From Curtobacterium sp. L6-1 (GTDB taxonomy: Bacteria > Actinomycetota > Actinomycetes > Actinomycetales > Microbacteriaceae): a stretch of DNA of 64,000 nucleotides. Location: NCBI RefSeq assembly GCF_018885305.1, contig NZ_CP076544.1, positions 496,001 through 560,000 of the forward strand, given 5' to 3'. Position numbers and translations under genes: made by a program. The notes below the pieces were generated by a model. It was given only the letters and a program-made list of their open reading frames with translations. It made no database searches and was not told the DNA's origin. Below, in pieces: positions 54,206 through 62,766 of the stretch. Within the stretch, counting starts at the first letter, position 1. Each line of letters opens with the position of its first letter.

Positions 54206-55246
54206 ATGAGCGACGCCCCACTGCACCTTTCCGTCCTCGACCTGGCCACGCGTGAGTACGGCCAGTCGAACACCGAGGCCCTGCAGGGCTCGATCGACAT
54301 GGCGGTCCGCGCCGAGCAGCTCGGCTACGAGCGCTTCTGGGTCGCCGAGCACCACGGCATGCCCGGCATCACTTCGTCGGCCCCGGCCGTCCTGCTCAGC
54401 GCCGTGGGTGCCGCGACCTCCACGATCCGTATCGGGTCGGGCGGCGTGATGCTGCCGAACCACGCACCGCTCGTCGTCGCGGAGCAGTTCGGGACCCTGC
54501 GCGCGCTCTACGGTGACCGGGTGGACCTCGGCATCGGGCGTGCGCCCGGGACCGACGGTGCCACCGCGATGGCGCTCCGCCGCACGGACCGGCTGGACGT
54601 GGACGACTTCCCGCAGCAGCTCGCCGACCTGGTCGGGTTCTTCACCGGCATGGAGGAGTCGAACCCGCTGTCCCGCATCCGCGCGGTCCCCGGCTACGGT
54701 GACGTGCCGGAGTTCTGGCTGCTCGGCTCGTCGGGCTACAGCGCTCAGGTCGCTGGCGCGCTCGGCATCGCGTTCGCGTTCGCCCACCACTTCGCCTCGG
54801 ACAACACCGAGGCCGCGCTGGCGCTCTACCACCAGTCGTTCCGCCCGTCGCGCTTCCGGTCCGAGCCGCTCGCCCTCATCGGCGTGCAGGTCGTCACGGA
54901 CGAGGACCCCGCGGTCGTCGAGGAGCAGAGCGCCCCGGGCATGATCTCGTTCATCCGGATGCGCCAGGGCGCGAAGCCCGAGCCGGTGTCGATGGAGGAG
55001 GCCCGCGCGTACGAGTTCTCGGACCTCGAGCGTCGGTTCATCGCGGCACGCACCGAGCGGCAGGCGTACGGCTCCCGTGACCAGGTCGCGGCGAAGATCA
55101 ACGAGCTCGTCGCGTCGACCGGGGCCGACGGCGTGATCGTCGCTCCGGGCGCCGCACAGTCGCGCTACCGGCACCAGGCGCTCGAGGTCGTGGCCGACCT
55201 GCACACCGAGGGCCGGCTGGTCCGGCCGGGTGTCGCCGTCGCCTGA
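54206..55246 (+). CDS. Luciferase-like (LLM class) flavin-dependent monooxygenase
   Basis: A 346-aa TIM-barrel oxidoreductase. Family landmarks: LSVLDLATREYGQSNTEALQ, FWVAEHHGMPGITSSAPAVLL, IRIGSGGVMLPNHAPLVVAEQFGTL and VDLGIGRAPGTD, which place it in the MsnO8-type single-component group. It uses reduced FMN and O2; the substrate is unknown. The ATG at 54206 matches family N-termini. A large hairpin terminates it. Confidence 0.9.
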   Translation: MSDAPLHLSVLDLATREYGQSNTEALQGSIDMAVRAEQLGYERFWVAEHHGMPGITSSAPAVLLSAVGAATSTIRIGSGGVMLPNHAPLVVAEQFGTLRALYGDRVDLGIGRAPGTDGATAMALRRTDRLDVDDFPQQLADLVGFFTGMEESNPLSRIRAVPGYGDVPEFWLLGSSGYSAQVAGALGIAFAFAHHFASDNTEAALALYHQSFRPSRFRSEPLALIGVQVVTDEDPAVVEEQSAPGMISFIRMRQGAKPEPVSMEEARAYEFSDLERRFIAARTERQAYGSRDQVAAKINELVASTGADGVIVAPGAAQSRYRHQALEVVADLHTEGRLVRPGVAVA

Positions 55247-55283
55247 CGCGGGGGAGTACGCGGTTCCGGCCGCACCGACACGA

Positions 55284-55331
55284 CGAGGACCGGCCCGGGC
55301 CACGGACATCCGTGGTCCGGGCCGGTCCTCG
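55284..55331 (+). terminator. Terminator after the LLM monooxygenase gene
   Basis: A 23-bp stem with one G-T pair (55284-55306 with 55309-55331), tight loop, followed by TTCTGTGTCT. Confidence 0.82.
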
Positions 55332-55410
55332 TTCTGTGTCTGCGACCTGCACGCGTCGGCGCGACCGTCGCGGTGGGTGCGGGAGGGCTGGACTCCGGCG
55401 TGGGACGGAG

Positions 55411-55442
55411 AAGGCCCCGACTTCGTGAGAAGCCGGGGCCTT
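55411..55442 (-). terminator. Terminator of tRNA-Pro
   Basis: AAGGCCCC/GGGGCCTT arms (55411-55418, 55435-55442) with an inner CTTC/GAAG pairing, just downstream of the tRNA on the minus strand and followed by pyrimidines. Confidence 0.65.
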
Positions 55443-55446
55443 GTCT

Positions 55447-55521
<75 letters not shown>

Positions 55522-55571
55522 CGGTGTGATCGCTCCGTTCCCGGAGCAACCCCAGAAGTCTATCCGATGTT

Positions 55572-55590
55572 CGGGGGTGCTCACGACCAC
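55572..55590 (-). promoter_or_regulatory. Shared 19-bp element upstream of tRNA-Pro
   Basis: Minus-strand GTGGTCGTGAGCACCCCCG, identical to the element upstream of tRNA-Ser, here 9 nt before TAGACT. See the entry at 36203. Confidence 0.6.
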
Positions 55591-55707
55591 AGTGTGACGG
55601 CCGGGTGTGTCGCGCACGGGAGGTGCCCAGGAGGCGCGCGGCGGGTCCCCCGTGGAACGACGGCGGCCCGCCTCCTCGTGGAGACGGGCCGTGACGGACG
55701 GACGGGG

Positions 55708-56661
55708 TCAGGCCCGGGCGGTCAGGGTGACGACGACCGCTTCGGGCCGGACGGCGAACCGCACCGGGGCGTAGATCGACGTCCCGAGTCCGGCGGAGAC
55801 GTTCAGCCAGGACCAGTGCGTCCGGTTCTGCCACTGGTGCAGGCCGCTCGCGTACCGGCGCGGCAGGTCCGAGTTCGTCACGAGTGCGCCGACCCCGGGG
55901 ACCGCGACCTGGCCGCCGTGCGTGTGCCCGGCGAACACGATGTCGGCGCCCTGCGTCACGAAGGCGTCGAGCACACGTCGGTACGGCGCGTGTGTCACGC
56001 CGATGGACACGGGGGAGGGGCCGGTCTCGTCCTCGGACCAGGGCACCTCGGAGCGCATCTCGTCGACGTTCGCCGGCAGGAGGTCGAGACGGTCCCAGTC
56101 TCGGTGCGCGTCGGACGTGCCGAACAGCTCGAAGCGGGAGCCACGGACCTCGACGGCGCGGGCGTGGTCGTTGAGGTCGAGCCAGCCGAGCGACTCGAAG
56201 AACGCCGTCTGCCGGTCCACGTCGAGCTTCGCCGGCTGGGCGTCCGCGCGCAGGCTGCTCGGACCGGTGAGGTACTTCGCCGGGTTCCGGGGCGACGGCG
56301 CGTAGACGTCGTTCGACCCGTAGACGAAGGCACCGGGGATGCCGCGGAACGGTTCGAGGGCGTACTCGACCGCGGCGTTCGCGGTCTCATGGCCCAGGTT
56401 GTCGCCGGTGTTCACGATGAAGTCCGGCTCGACCAGGCTGAGGTCGCGGATCCACTGCTGCTTGTCGGCCTGCCACGGGGCCATGTGGATGTCGGACAGG
56501 TGCAGGACCGTCACGTCGCGGGAGCCGACCGGCAGGACCGGGACCGTCTCCCAGCGGATGCCGAACCGCCGACGCTCGACGAGGGCACCCCAGGCTGCGG
56601 TGGCGGCTCCGACCGCGGCACCGGCGGCGAGGACGCCGAGGGCACCGCGGCCGCGCGTCAT
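55708..56661 (-). CDS. Metallophosphoesterase, membrane-anchored
   Basis: A 317-aa calcineurin-like phosphoesterase. An N-terminal transmembrane anchor (ALGVLAAGAAVGAATAAWGAL) precedes the metal-binding motifs VLHLSDIHMAP, VNTGDNLGH, YGSNDVY (N replacing the usual GNHE context), THAPY and VFAGHTHGGQV. Homologous to YkuE-type phosphoesterases acting on lipids or cell-wall precursors. The ATG at 56661 overlaps the stop of the upstream penicillin-binding protein gene by 4 nt, so the two are co-translated, as in other actinobacteria. Confidence 0.9.
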   Translation of the reverse strand: MTRGRGALGVLAAGAAVGAATAAWGALVERRRFGIRWETVPVLPVGSRDVTVLHLSDIHMAPWQADKQQWIRDLSLVEPDFIVNTGDNLGHETANAAVEYALEPFRGIPGAFVYGSNDVYAPSPRNPAKYLTGPSSLRADAQPAKLDVDRQTAFFESLGWLDLNDHARAVEVRGSRFELFGTSDAHRDWDRLDLLPANVDEMRSEVPWSEDETGPSPVSIGVTHAPYRRVLDAFVTQGADIVFAGHTHGGQVAVPGVGALVTNSDLPRRYASGLHQWQNRTHWSWLNVSAGLGTSIYAPVRFAVRPEAVVVTLTARA

Positions 56662-59294
56662 CGGCAGTCCTTCGGGGCCTTGCCGCCCTTGGTGCCGTAC
56701 AGCTTGAGGGTCACGCCGGTGTCCTTCGCGACGGCCGTTCCCGCACCGGGTTCGACCGCGGCGACGGTGCACTCGTTCTTGCCGTCACCCTTCTCGTACT
56801 GGTCGGCGACCCCGACGTTGCCGAAGCCGGCGTCGGAGAGGGTCGAACGGGCGTCGTCCACCTTCTTGCCGCCCACCTCGGGCACCGAGGCCTGCGAGCC
56901 GTCGGTCGTGTAGACGGTCACGCTCGAGCCCCTGGAGAGCTGCAGGCCCGCACCCGGGTTGGTCGACGAGACCGTACCGGGGGTGCCGCCGCCGGCCTGG
57001 ACGCCGCCGTCGACGTAGGTGAGGCCGGCGCCGGTGATCGCGGCACGGGCGGCCTCGGGCGTCTGGCCCTGGACGTTCGGCACCGCGATGGCGTTGCCGC
57101 GCACCGCCGAGGGGGACGGGTCGGCGAACTGGCCACCGGGGTACTGGGTGTTGACGATCGTCTGCGCCTGCTTCCAGAGCTGGGTGCGGGACCCGGCGTA
57201 CTGGCCGTTGGGGCCGTAGACGAAGCGGAGGCTCTGCTTGCCCTCGATGTTGCCCATCCAGGTCGCCGTCGCGACCTTTGTGGTGGCGCCGATGAGCCAG
57301 ATCTGATCGGCTTCGTTCGTCGTACCGGTCTTCGCGAACTCGTCGAAGCCGTCGGCAGTCCTGCCGCCGGGCGCGGTCCCGATCGTGAGGACCTTCTTCA
57401 GCGCGTAGATCGCCGTGGCGGCCACCTGCGGATCGATGGCCTGCGTGCAGTCCTTCGGCTGACCGCCGAGCGACTTGCCGTCGGCATCGGTCACGTTGTC
57501 GATCGCGATCGGTCGGCAGAAGGTGCCGTTGTTCGCGATGCCGGCGTACGCCGCAGCCATCGTGAGCGGAGCGATGTAGTTGTCACCGAGGACCGAACCG
57601 GCGTAGAGCTCGAGGTTCTGCGTGGTCTTCTTGGACATGTCGTCCCCGAAGGCCGCGATGGGCGCGCGCGGCGCCGCGCGGTGGACGCCGAGGGACTCCG
57701 CGGTCTTCCGGATGTCGCAGTAGTCGAGCTTCTGCGCCATGTTGATGTAGGAGACGTTCACGGAGCGGTACGTCGCGTTCTCCACCGTCATGTTGCCGCC
57801 CTCGCCCGGCGAGTCGTTCTTCGGCGTGTAGTTGGTGGTCGACGGCGACCCGCAGAGGGGGTAGGAGTTGTACGTCCGCGGCGTCCCGTTGACGATCTCG
57901 CCGAGACCGTGCCCGTTCTGCAGCCAGTTGAGCAACGTGAACGGCTTGAAGGTCGAACCGGTCTGGAAGCCCTCGCCGCCGCCGTACTCCTGGTCGACGC
58001 TCAGGTTGAGGCCGGTGTCCGTCGTGGGAGCGCACGCGTTCGGGTCAGCGCCCTGCGAGCCGCACGCCGCGAGCTGGTTGTAGTTCTTGTTCTGCGCCAT
58101 CGTCAGGATGCGGCCGGTGTCGGCCTCGACCGAGTTGATGACGCCGCCGAGCTTGAACCGCGCCTCGGTGTTCGGCGCGTACGCGTTGATGAGGTCCTTC
58201 TGCGCGTTGTTCAGGTCGAGGTTCAGCGTGGTCTGGATCGTGTACCCGCCGTTGCGCCAGGCAGCGTCGCGCGCCTTCTGCGTCGAGCCGAGCTGCGACA
58301 TCTCCTTGACGACCTGCACCGCGTAGTCGCAGAAGAACTGCGAGCCGTTGCCCGCGGCGGCCTTGCAGCCCTGCGTCGGGTCGGTGAGGTGGACGTAGTC
58401 CTTCGGGTCGGAGGCGATGGCCTCGTCGAAGGCCTTCTTGTCGATGTGGTCCTGGGCGTACATCGACTTGAGGATCACGTCGCGTCGGGCGACGTTCGCC
58501 TTGTAGTACTTCGGGTCCGAGAGGTTGCGGGTGTTCGGCGACTGCACGATCGCGAGGATCGAGGCGGCCTCGGCCGGGGTGAGGTCGGTCGCGCTCTTGC
58601 CGAAGTACCGCTGCGCGGCGGCCTGCACGCCGTAGGTCTGGTCGCCGAAGAAGGCGATGTTGAGGTACCCGGTGAGGATGTCCTTCTTCGGGTACTTCTT
58701 CGCGAGCCCGATCGCGAGCTTCATCTCCTCGAGCTTGCGGGAGACGGAGACCTTGGTGGCCTCGTTGTAGGCCTTGAGCCGCTCCTCCTGCGTGGGGAGC
58801 TCGAGGGCCTGCTGCATCTTGATGTTGCGGACCAGCTGCATGGTGAGGGTCGACCCACCACCGGAGTCGCCGAGCCCACCGCCGGCGACGGTGCCGACAC
58901 CGGCGCGGACGAGCGAGGTCATGTCGACGCCGCCGTGGTCCCAGAAGCGCTTGTCCTCGCCGTCGATCGCGGCGTTCTTGAGGTTGTCGCTGATCTGGTC
59001 GTACTTGAGTTCCTGGCGGTTCTGGTCGTAGACCGTCGCCAGGTGCACCGGCTTGCCGCCCTGGTACGCCAGCACTTCGTTGCGCTGGGGGAGGTCACCG
59101 AGTTCGATGTACTCCGGCAGGGACTCGAAGACACCGATCGTCGAGGTCGTCGTGACACCGGCGACCGCGATGGCCGGGGTGACACCGATGGTGACGAGCA
59201 GACCGGCGAGGGCACTGAAACCGACGAAGCCGACGAAGGCGCCGACTGCGGAGACGGGCTTGGTCCGGCGGGCAGACGTCTTCTGGGCAGACAT
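56658..59294 (-). CDS. Class A penicillin-binding protein with PASTA domains (PonA2-like)
   Basis: An 878-aa bifunctional peptidoglycan synthase. A short basic cytoplasmic tail and one transmembrane helix lead to a GT51 transglycosylase (EDKRFWDHGGVD, GGSTLTMQLVRN). The transpeptidase domain has GSTFKPF (catalytic Ser), SVNVSYIN and FAKTGTTNEADQIW. Two PASTA repeats form the C-terminus (AVPNVQGQTPEAARAAI and VPEVGGKKVDDARSTLSDAGFGNV), for binding muropeptide or beta-lactam-like ligands. Start ATG 59294 is leaderless-type. It is followed by the metallophosphoesterase. Confidence 0.94.
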   Translation of the reverse strand: MSAQKTSARRTKPVSAVGAFVGFVGFSALAGLLVTIGVTPAIAVAGVTTTSTIGVFESLPEYIELGDLPQRNEVLAYQGGKPVHLATVYDQNRQELKYDQISDNLKNAAIDGEDKRFWDHGGVDMTSLVRAGVGTVAGGGLGDSGGGSTLTMQLVRNIKMQQALELPTQEERLKAYNEATKVSVSRKLEEMKLAIGLAKKYPKKDILTGYLNIAFFGDQTYGVQAAAQRYFGKSATDLTPAEAASILAIVQSPNTRNLSDPKYYKANVARRDVILKSMYAQDHIDKKAFDEAIASDPKDYVHLTDPTQGCKAAAGNGSQFFCDYAVQVVKEMSQLGSTQKARDAAWRNGGYTIQTTLNLDLNNAQKDLINAYAPNTEARFKLGGVINSVEADTGRILTMAQNKNYNQLAACGSQGADPNACAPTTDTGLNLSVDQEYGGGEGFQTGSTFKPFTLLNWLQNGHGLGEIVNGTPRTYNSYPLCGSPSTTNYTPKNDSPGEGGNMTVENATYRSVNVSYINMAQKLDYCDIRKTAESLGVHRAAPRAPIAAFGDDMSKKTTQNLELYAGSVLGDNYIAPLTMAAAYAGIANNGTFCRPIAIDNVTDADGKSLGGQPKDCTQAIDPQVAATAIYALKKVLTIGTAPGGRTADGFDEFAKTGTTNEADQIWLIGATTKVATATWMGNIEGKQSLRFVYGPNGQYAGSRTQLWKQAQTIVNTQYPGGQFADPSPSAVRGNAIAVPNVQGQTPEAARAAITGAGLTYVDGGVQAGGGTPGTVSSTNPGAGLQLSRGSSVTVYTTDGSQASVPEVGGKKVDDARSTLSDAGFGNVGVADQYEKGDGKNECTVAAVEPGAGTAVAKDTGVTLKLYGTKGGKAPKDCR

Positions 59295-59301
59295 AGGATG
59301 C

Positions 59302-59307
59302 AGCCTA
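59302..59307 (-). promoter_or_regulatory. -10 hexamer TAGGCT, leaderless PBP
   Basis: On the minus strand TAGGCT ends 7 nt before the ATG at 59294. It lies in the 50-nt gap shared with the divergent DUF4177 gene. Confidence 0.5.
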
Positions 59308-59344
59308 AACGACACCTCGGACTGAAAGGCTGGCAAGGAACCGC

Positions 59345-59503
59345 ATGAGCCGCTGGGAATACCTCACGACCCCGTTGATCATCCACAACACCACCGCCAT
59401 CCTCAACAACTTCGGCGACCAGGGCTGGGAACTGGTGCAGGTCGTCACCGGTCCGGAGGGTGGGCTCGTCGCCTACCTGAAGCGCCCGAAGGCCGACGCG
59501 TGA
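59345..59503 (+). CDS. Small DUF4177-like protein
   Basis: A 52-aa protein: MSRWEYLTTPLIIHNTTAIL at the N-terminus, then NFGDQGWELVQVV and a final GLVAYLKRPKADA. The E-Y-x-T-x-P and Q-G-W-E-L-V patterns are those of DUF4177 proteins, whose function is unknown. AAGGAACC precedes the ATG. It overlaps the RidA gene by 4 nt (GTGA), so the two are translationally coupled. The same pair occurs next to the PonA2-like gene in other actinobacteria. Confidence 0.85.
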   Translation: MSRWEYLTTPLIIHNTTAILNNFGDQGWELVQVVTGPEGGLVAYLKRPKADA

Positions 59504-59961
59504 GCACCGCCGACCGCCTGACCGAGCTCGGCATCACGATCCCGGAGGTCGCGGCGCCCGTCGCCGCCTACGTCCCCGCCGTGGTCTCCGGGGCGCACGT
59601 CTTCACCGCGGGACAGCTGCCCTTCGCCGACGGCGCGCTCCCGGTCACCGGCAAGGTCGGCTCCGCGGTGGACGCCGAGACCGCGACGGCGCAGGCCCGC
59701 CAGGCGGCGCTCAACGCGCTCGCTGCGGTGCAGAGCGTCGCCGGTTCGCTCGACCGCGTCGCCCGGGTGGTCAAGGTCACGGTCTTCGTCGCCTCGGACC
59801 CGTCGTTCACCGGGCAGCCGGGGGTCGCGAACGGCGCCTCGCAGCTCGTCGGTGACGTGTTCGGCGAGGCGGGCGTCCACGCACGCAGCGCCGTCGGCGT
59901 CGCGGTGCTCCCGCTCGACGCGCCGGTCGAGGTCGAGCTGGTCGTCGAGCTGACGGACTGA
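59500..59961 (+). CDS. RidA/YjgF family deaminase
   Basis: A 153-aa protein in the YjgF/RidA superfamily, which hydrolyses reactive enamine/imine intermediates. Features: VFTAGQLPFADGALPVTGKVG, ALNALAAVQSVAGSLDRVARVVKVTVFV and GVAVLPLDAPVEVEL. The catalytic Arg of classical RidA is not obvious, so it may belong to another subgroup. GTG start overlapping the DUF4177 stop. A bidirectional hairpin follows before convergent acs. Confidence 0.88.
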   Translation: MSTADRLTELGITIPEVAAPVAAYVPAVVSGAHVFTAGQLPFADGALPVTGKVGSAVDAETATAQARQAALNALAAVQSVAGSLDRVARVVKVTVFVASDPSFTGQPGVANGASQLVGDVFGEAGVHARSAVGVAVLPLDAPVEVELVVELTD

Positions 59962-59995
59962 ACCACCTGCGGACGCGACGCGTCCGGAGACGCAG

Positions 59996-60029
59996 GAAGG
60001 GCCTCCCGGCCGGTGCCGGGAGGCCCTTC
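59996..60029. terminator. Bidirectional terminator between ridA-like and acs genes
   Basis: A 14-bp stem (59996-60009 with 60016-60029) and 6-nt loop. The T-rich TTCTCC flanks it on the plus side. Confidence 0.75.
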
Positions 60030-60043
60030 TCCTGTCGTGCGGA

Positions 60044-62011
60044 CTACATCAGTTCCGCGATGGTCGCCATGATCGTCGGGTCCGCCAGCGTGGTCGTGTC
60101 ACCGATGCGTCGGCCCTCCGCCGCGTCGCGGAGGAGGCGGCGCATGATCTTGCCGGACCGCGTCTTCGGGAGTTCGGGCACGATGACCACCTGCCGGGGC
60201 TTCGCGATCGGGCCGATGCGTGCGCCGACCCAGTTGCGCAGTTCCGCTGCGGAGGCCTCGCGGTCGACGCCCTCGGCCGCCTCGGCGGTGAGGATCACGA
60301 ACGCGACCACGGCCTGTCCGGTCGTCTCGTCCGCGGCGCCGACGACGGCTGCCTCGGCGACGCCCTCGTGTCCGACCAGCGCGGACTCGATCTCGGCCGT
60401 GGACAGGCGGTGGCCGGAGACGCTCATGACGTCGTCCACGCGGCCCTGCACCCAGATGTCGCCCTGTCCGTCGAGCCGGGCGCCGTCGCCGGCGAAGTAG
60501 CGGCCGGGGAAGCGCGACCAGTACGTCTCGACGAAGCGGTCGTCGTCACCCCAGATGCCGCGCGCCATCGAGGGCCACGGCTCGGTGATGGTGAGGTAGC
60601 CGCTGCCGCCGGGGTCGACGCGGTGGCCGTCGTCGTCGACGATCTCTGCGACGATCCCGGGCAGCGGAGTCTGGGCTGCGCCCGGCTTGAGCTTCGTGAC
60701 GCCGGGCAGCGCCGAGATCATGATCGCGCCGGTCTCGGTCTGCCACCACGTGTCGACGATGGGCGTGCGGTCGTGGCCGATGACCTGCCGGTACCACTGC
60801 CAGGCCTCGGGGTTGATCGGTTCCCCGACGCTGCCGAGCAGTCGCAGCGTCTCGAGGCTGCGGGCCTCCGGGATCTGGCGGCCGGCCTTCATCGCCGCGC
60901 GTACGGCGGTCGGTGCGGTGTAGAGGACCGTCACCCCGTAGGCGTCGACGAGGTCCCACCAGCGGCCTGGCTCGGGCTCGTCGGGGGTGCCCTCGTAGAG
61001 CACCTGGGTGACGCCGTTCGCCAGCGGCCCGTAGACGACGTAGGAGTGTCCGGTGATCCAGCCGATGTCGGCGGTGCACCAGTAGACGTCCTTGTCGGGG
61101 TGCATGTCGAAGACGTTCCGGTGCGTGTACGCCGCCTGCGTGAGGTACCCGCCGGAGGTGTGCACGATGCCCTTCGGCTTCCCGGTCGTGCCCGAGGTGT
61201 ACAGGATGAAGAGCGGGTTCTCGGCGGGGAAGGCCTGCGCCTCGTGCTCGGGGGCGGCGGCCTCGAACGCGTCGTGCCACCAGTGGTCGCGGTCGGTCCA
61301 GGCGACCTCGTTGCCGCCGCGCTGCACGACGAGCACGTGTTCGACGCTCCCGGTGCCCGCGCCCTGCAGTGCCTCGTCGACGGCGGGCTTGAGCGGCGTG
61401 ACGGCACCGCGACGCCACCCGCCGTCCGCGGTGACGACGACCTTGGCGCCCGCGTCCTCGATCCGGGTGCGGAGGCTCTCCGCGCTGAACCCACCGAAGA
61501 CGACGGAGTGGATCGCACCGATCCGGGCGATCGCGAGCATGGTGACGACGGCCTCCGGGATGAGGGGGAGGTAGACCACGACCCGGTCGCCACGCCCGAC
61601 GCCCAGCCCCTCGAGCATGTTCGCGGCCCGCTGCACGTCGGCGGTCAGCTGCGCGTACGTGATGGTGCGGGTGTCGCCGCGTGCGCCCTCGAAGTGGATC
61701 GCCACCCGCTCACCGTTGCCGGCCCGGACGTGCCGGTCGAGACAGTTTTCGGCGACGTTCAACTCGCCGTCGGCGAACCAGCGGGCGAAGGGTGCTGCCG
61801 ACCAGTCGAGCGTGGTCGTGAACGGGGTGCGCCAGTCGAGGAGGGCACGGGACTGCTCGGCCCAGAACGCGACCCGGTCGGCGCTCGCGGCCTCGTGCAG
61901 TCCCTGGTCGGCGACGGCGTCGGCCACGAACTCGGGCGACGGGGGGAAGGTCGCCCCCTCGTCGGTGGTGGTGTCGGTCGGCTTTGCGTCGGCCTGCTGC
62001 GGAATCGTCAT
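60044..62011 (-). CDS. acs: Acetate--CoA ligase
   Basis: A 655-aa AMP-forming acetyl-CoA synthetase. Motifs: VFGGFSAESLRTRIEDAGAKVVV, the P-loop-like YTSGTTGKPKG, WCTADIGWITGHSYVVYGPL, DTWWQTETGAIM, and the C-terminal KTRSGKIMRRLLRDAAEG with the acetylatable catalytic lysine. ATG start with AAAGGA upstream. A TAGTCT -10-like hexamer lies at 62089-62084 on the minus strand (weak). Scavenges acetate that Pta-AckA may release. Confidence 0.97.
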   Translation of the reverse strand: MTIPQQADAKPTDTTTDEGATFPPSPEFVADAVADQGLHEAASADRVAFWAEQSRALLDWRTPFTTTLDWSAAPFARWFADGELNVAENCLDRHVRAGNGERVAIHFEGARGDTRTITYAQLTADVQRAANMLEGLGVGRGDRVVVYLPLIPEAVVTMLAIARIGAIHSVVFGGFSAESLRTRIEDAGAKVVVTADGGWRRGAVTPLKPAVDEALQGAGTGSVEHVLVVQRGGNEVAWTDRDHWWHDAFEAAAPEHEAQAFPAENPLFILYTSGTTGKPKGIVHTSGGYLTQAAYTHRNVFDMHPDKDVYWCTADIGWITGHSYVVYGPLANGVTQVLYEGTPDEPEPGRWWDLVDAYGVTVLYTAPTAVRAAMKAGRQIPEARSLETLRLLGSVGEPINPEAWQWYRQVIGHDRTPIVDTWWQTETGAIMISALPGVTKLKPGAAQTPLPGIVAEIVDDDGHRVDPGGSGYLTITEPWPSMARGIWGDDDRFVETYWSRFPGRYFAGDGARLDGQGDIWVQGRVDDVMSVSGHRLSTAEIESALVGHEGVAEAAVVGAADETTGQAVVAFVILTAEAAEGVDREASAAELRNWVGARIGPIAKPRQVVIVPELPKTRSGKIMRRLLRDAAEGRRIGDTTTLADPTIMATIAELM

Positions 62012-62089
62012 CGATGTCCTTTCGTCTCGTCCGCCCGGGACGCGGTCGGACCACCGAGGCAGACGACGACCGGGCGCAGTCGGAGACTA

Positions 62090-62332
62090 CTCCGGGCGGT
62101 GACGTCGGTGGGGGCGGTCCGTGGAGGGCTGTGGACGGATGTCGATCGACGACCCGCTGTGAACGGATCGCCGTCACGTCGGGCGGTCCGTCGGCCGCCG
62201 TCACTGCGCGCGGCTCGTCGGCCGCCGCCACTGCGGGGCGGAGCCGCGGCTGTCCGTGCGCAGTCGTGCAGTCGATCTCCGCAGGGCGCCCCCGCACGTG
62301 CTCGCAGGTGTCATCGCATCCCGTTCATGGGG
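62090..62332. other. Divergent intergenic region, no gene seen
   Basis: Between acs and the 6C RNA. No conserved ORF, RNA fold or repeat is recognised. Confidence 0.5.
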
Positions 62333-62338
62333 TACACT
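62333..62338 (+). promoter_or_regulatory. -10 hexamer TACACT of the 6C RNA
   Basis: TACACT 6-7 nt before the predicted RNA 5' end. Confidence 0.6.
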
Positions 62339-62344
62339 CGTACC

Positions 62345-62443
62345 TGCCGGGCTCGTTCCCGGTGGCGCCGGCAACGATTCCCCCCAATCAGCCGGTGTCC
62401 TGGCGGCACCCGTTCCCCCCAACAGGTGCCGCCTCTTCTTTTT
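62345..62443 (+). ncRNA. 6C small RNA
   Basis: Two stem-loops each with six unpaired cytosines, the definition of the actinobacterial 6C RNA. Stem 1 (about 62365-62398) has C6 at 62380-62385. Stem 2 is a 9-bp GGCGGCACC/GGTGCCGCC helix (62402-62410 and 62424-62432) with C6 at 62415-62420, followed by TCTTCTTTTTC, an intrinsic terminator. The RNA likely base-pairs with G-rich mRNA sites via its C loops. It lies upstream of the TadA gene, as in mycobacteria. Confidence 0.9.
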
Positions 62444-62753
62444 CCTGGGTTCCCCTCACCTGCACGAGTGGTCCGGCAGGTGTCGACACGGCGCTCGATC
62501 GGTGCAGGGACGCGGCCGGAGTGGACAGACCGGTCCGCCGAACGGCCGACACGGCAATGCTGCCGCGGTCGGGTCGCAGCAGCCCGGCGGAGCGGCGACA
62601 CCGGCGCGCCGACCGTCCTGGCCCGCCCCACCGCCCGTCGACTGCAACGGGGTACGGGCGCGCGCTTCGGGGTACAAACGCGCGGTCGCGTTGAGGAGAG
62701 CTGCCTTGTCCACCGGCCCGGCCGGGAGGCGCGGTGCGGCCCGACCGGGTCCG
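62444..62753. other. Gap between 6C RNA and TadA gene, no gene seen
   Basis: About 310 nt without a supportable gene; the TadZ/Ssd gene that often stands here in other actinobacteria is not recognisable. Confidence 0.45.
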
Positions 62754-62759
62754 TACCGT
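62754..62759 (+). promoter_or_regulatory. -10 hexamer TACCGT, leaderless tadA
   Basis: Ends 7 nt before the ATG at 62767; no Shine-Dalgarno. Confidence 0.5.
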
Positions 62760-62766
62760 CCCCGAC

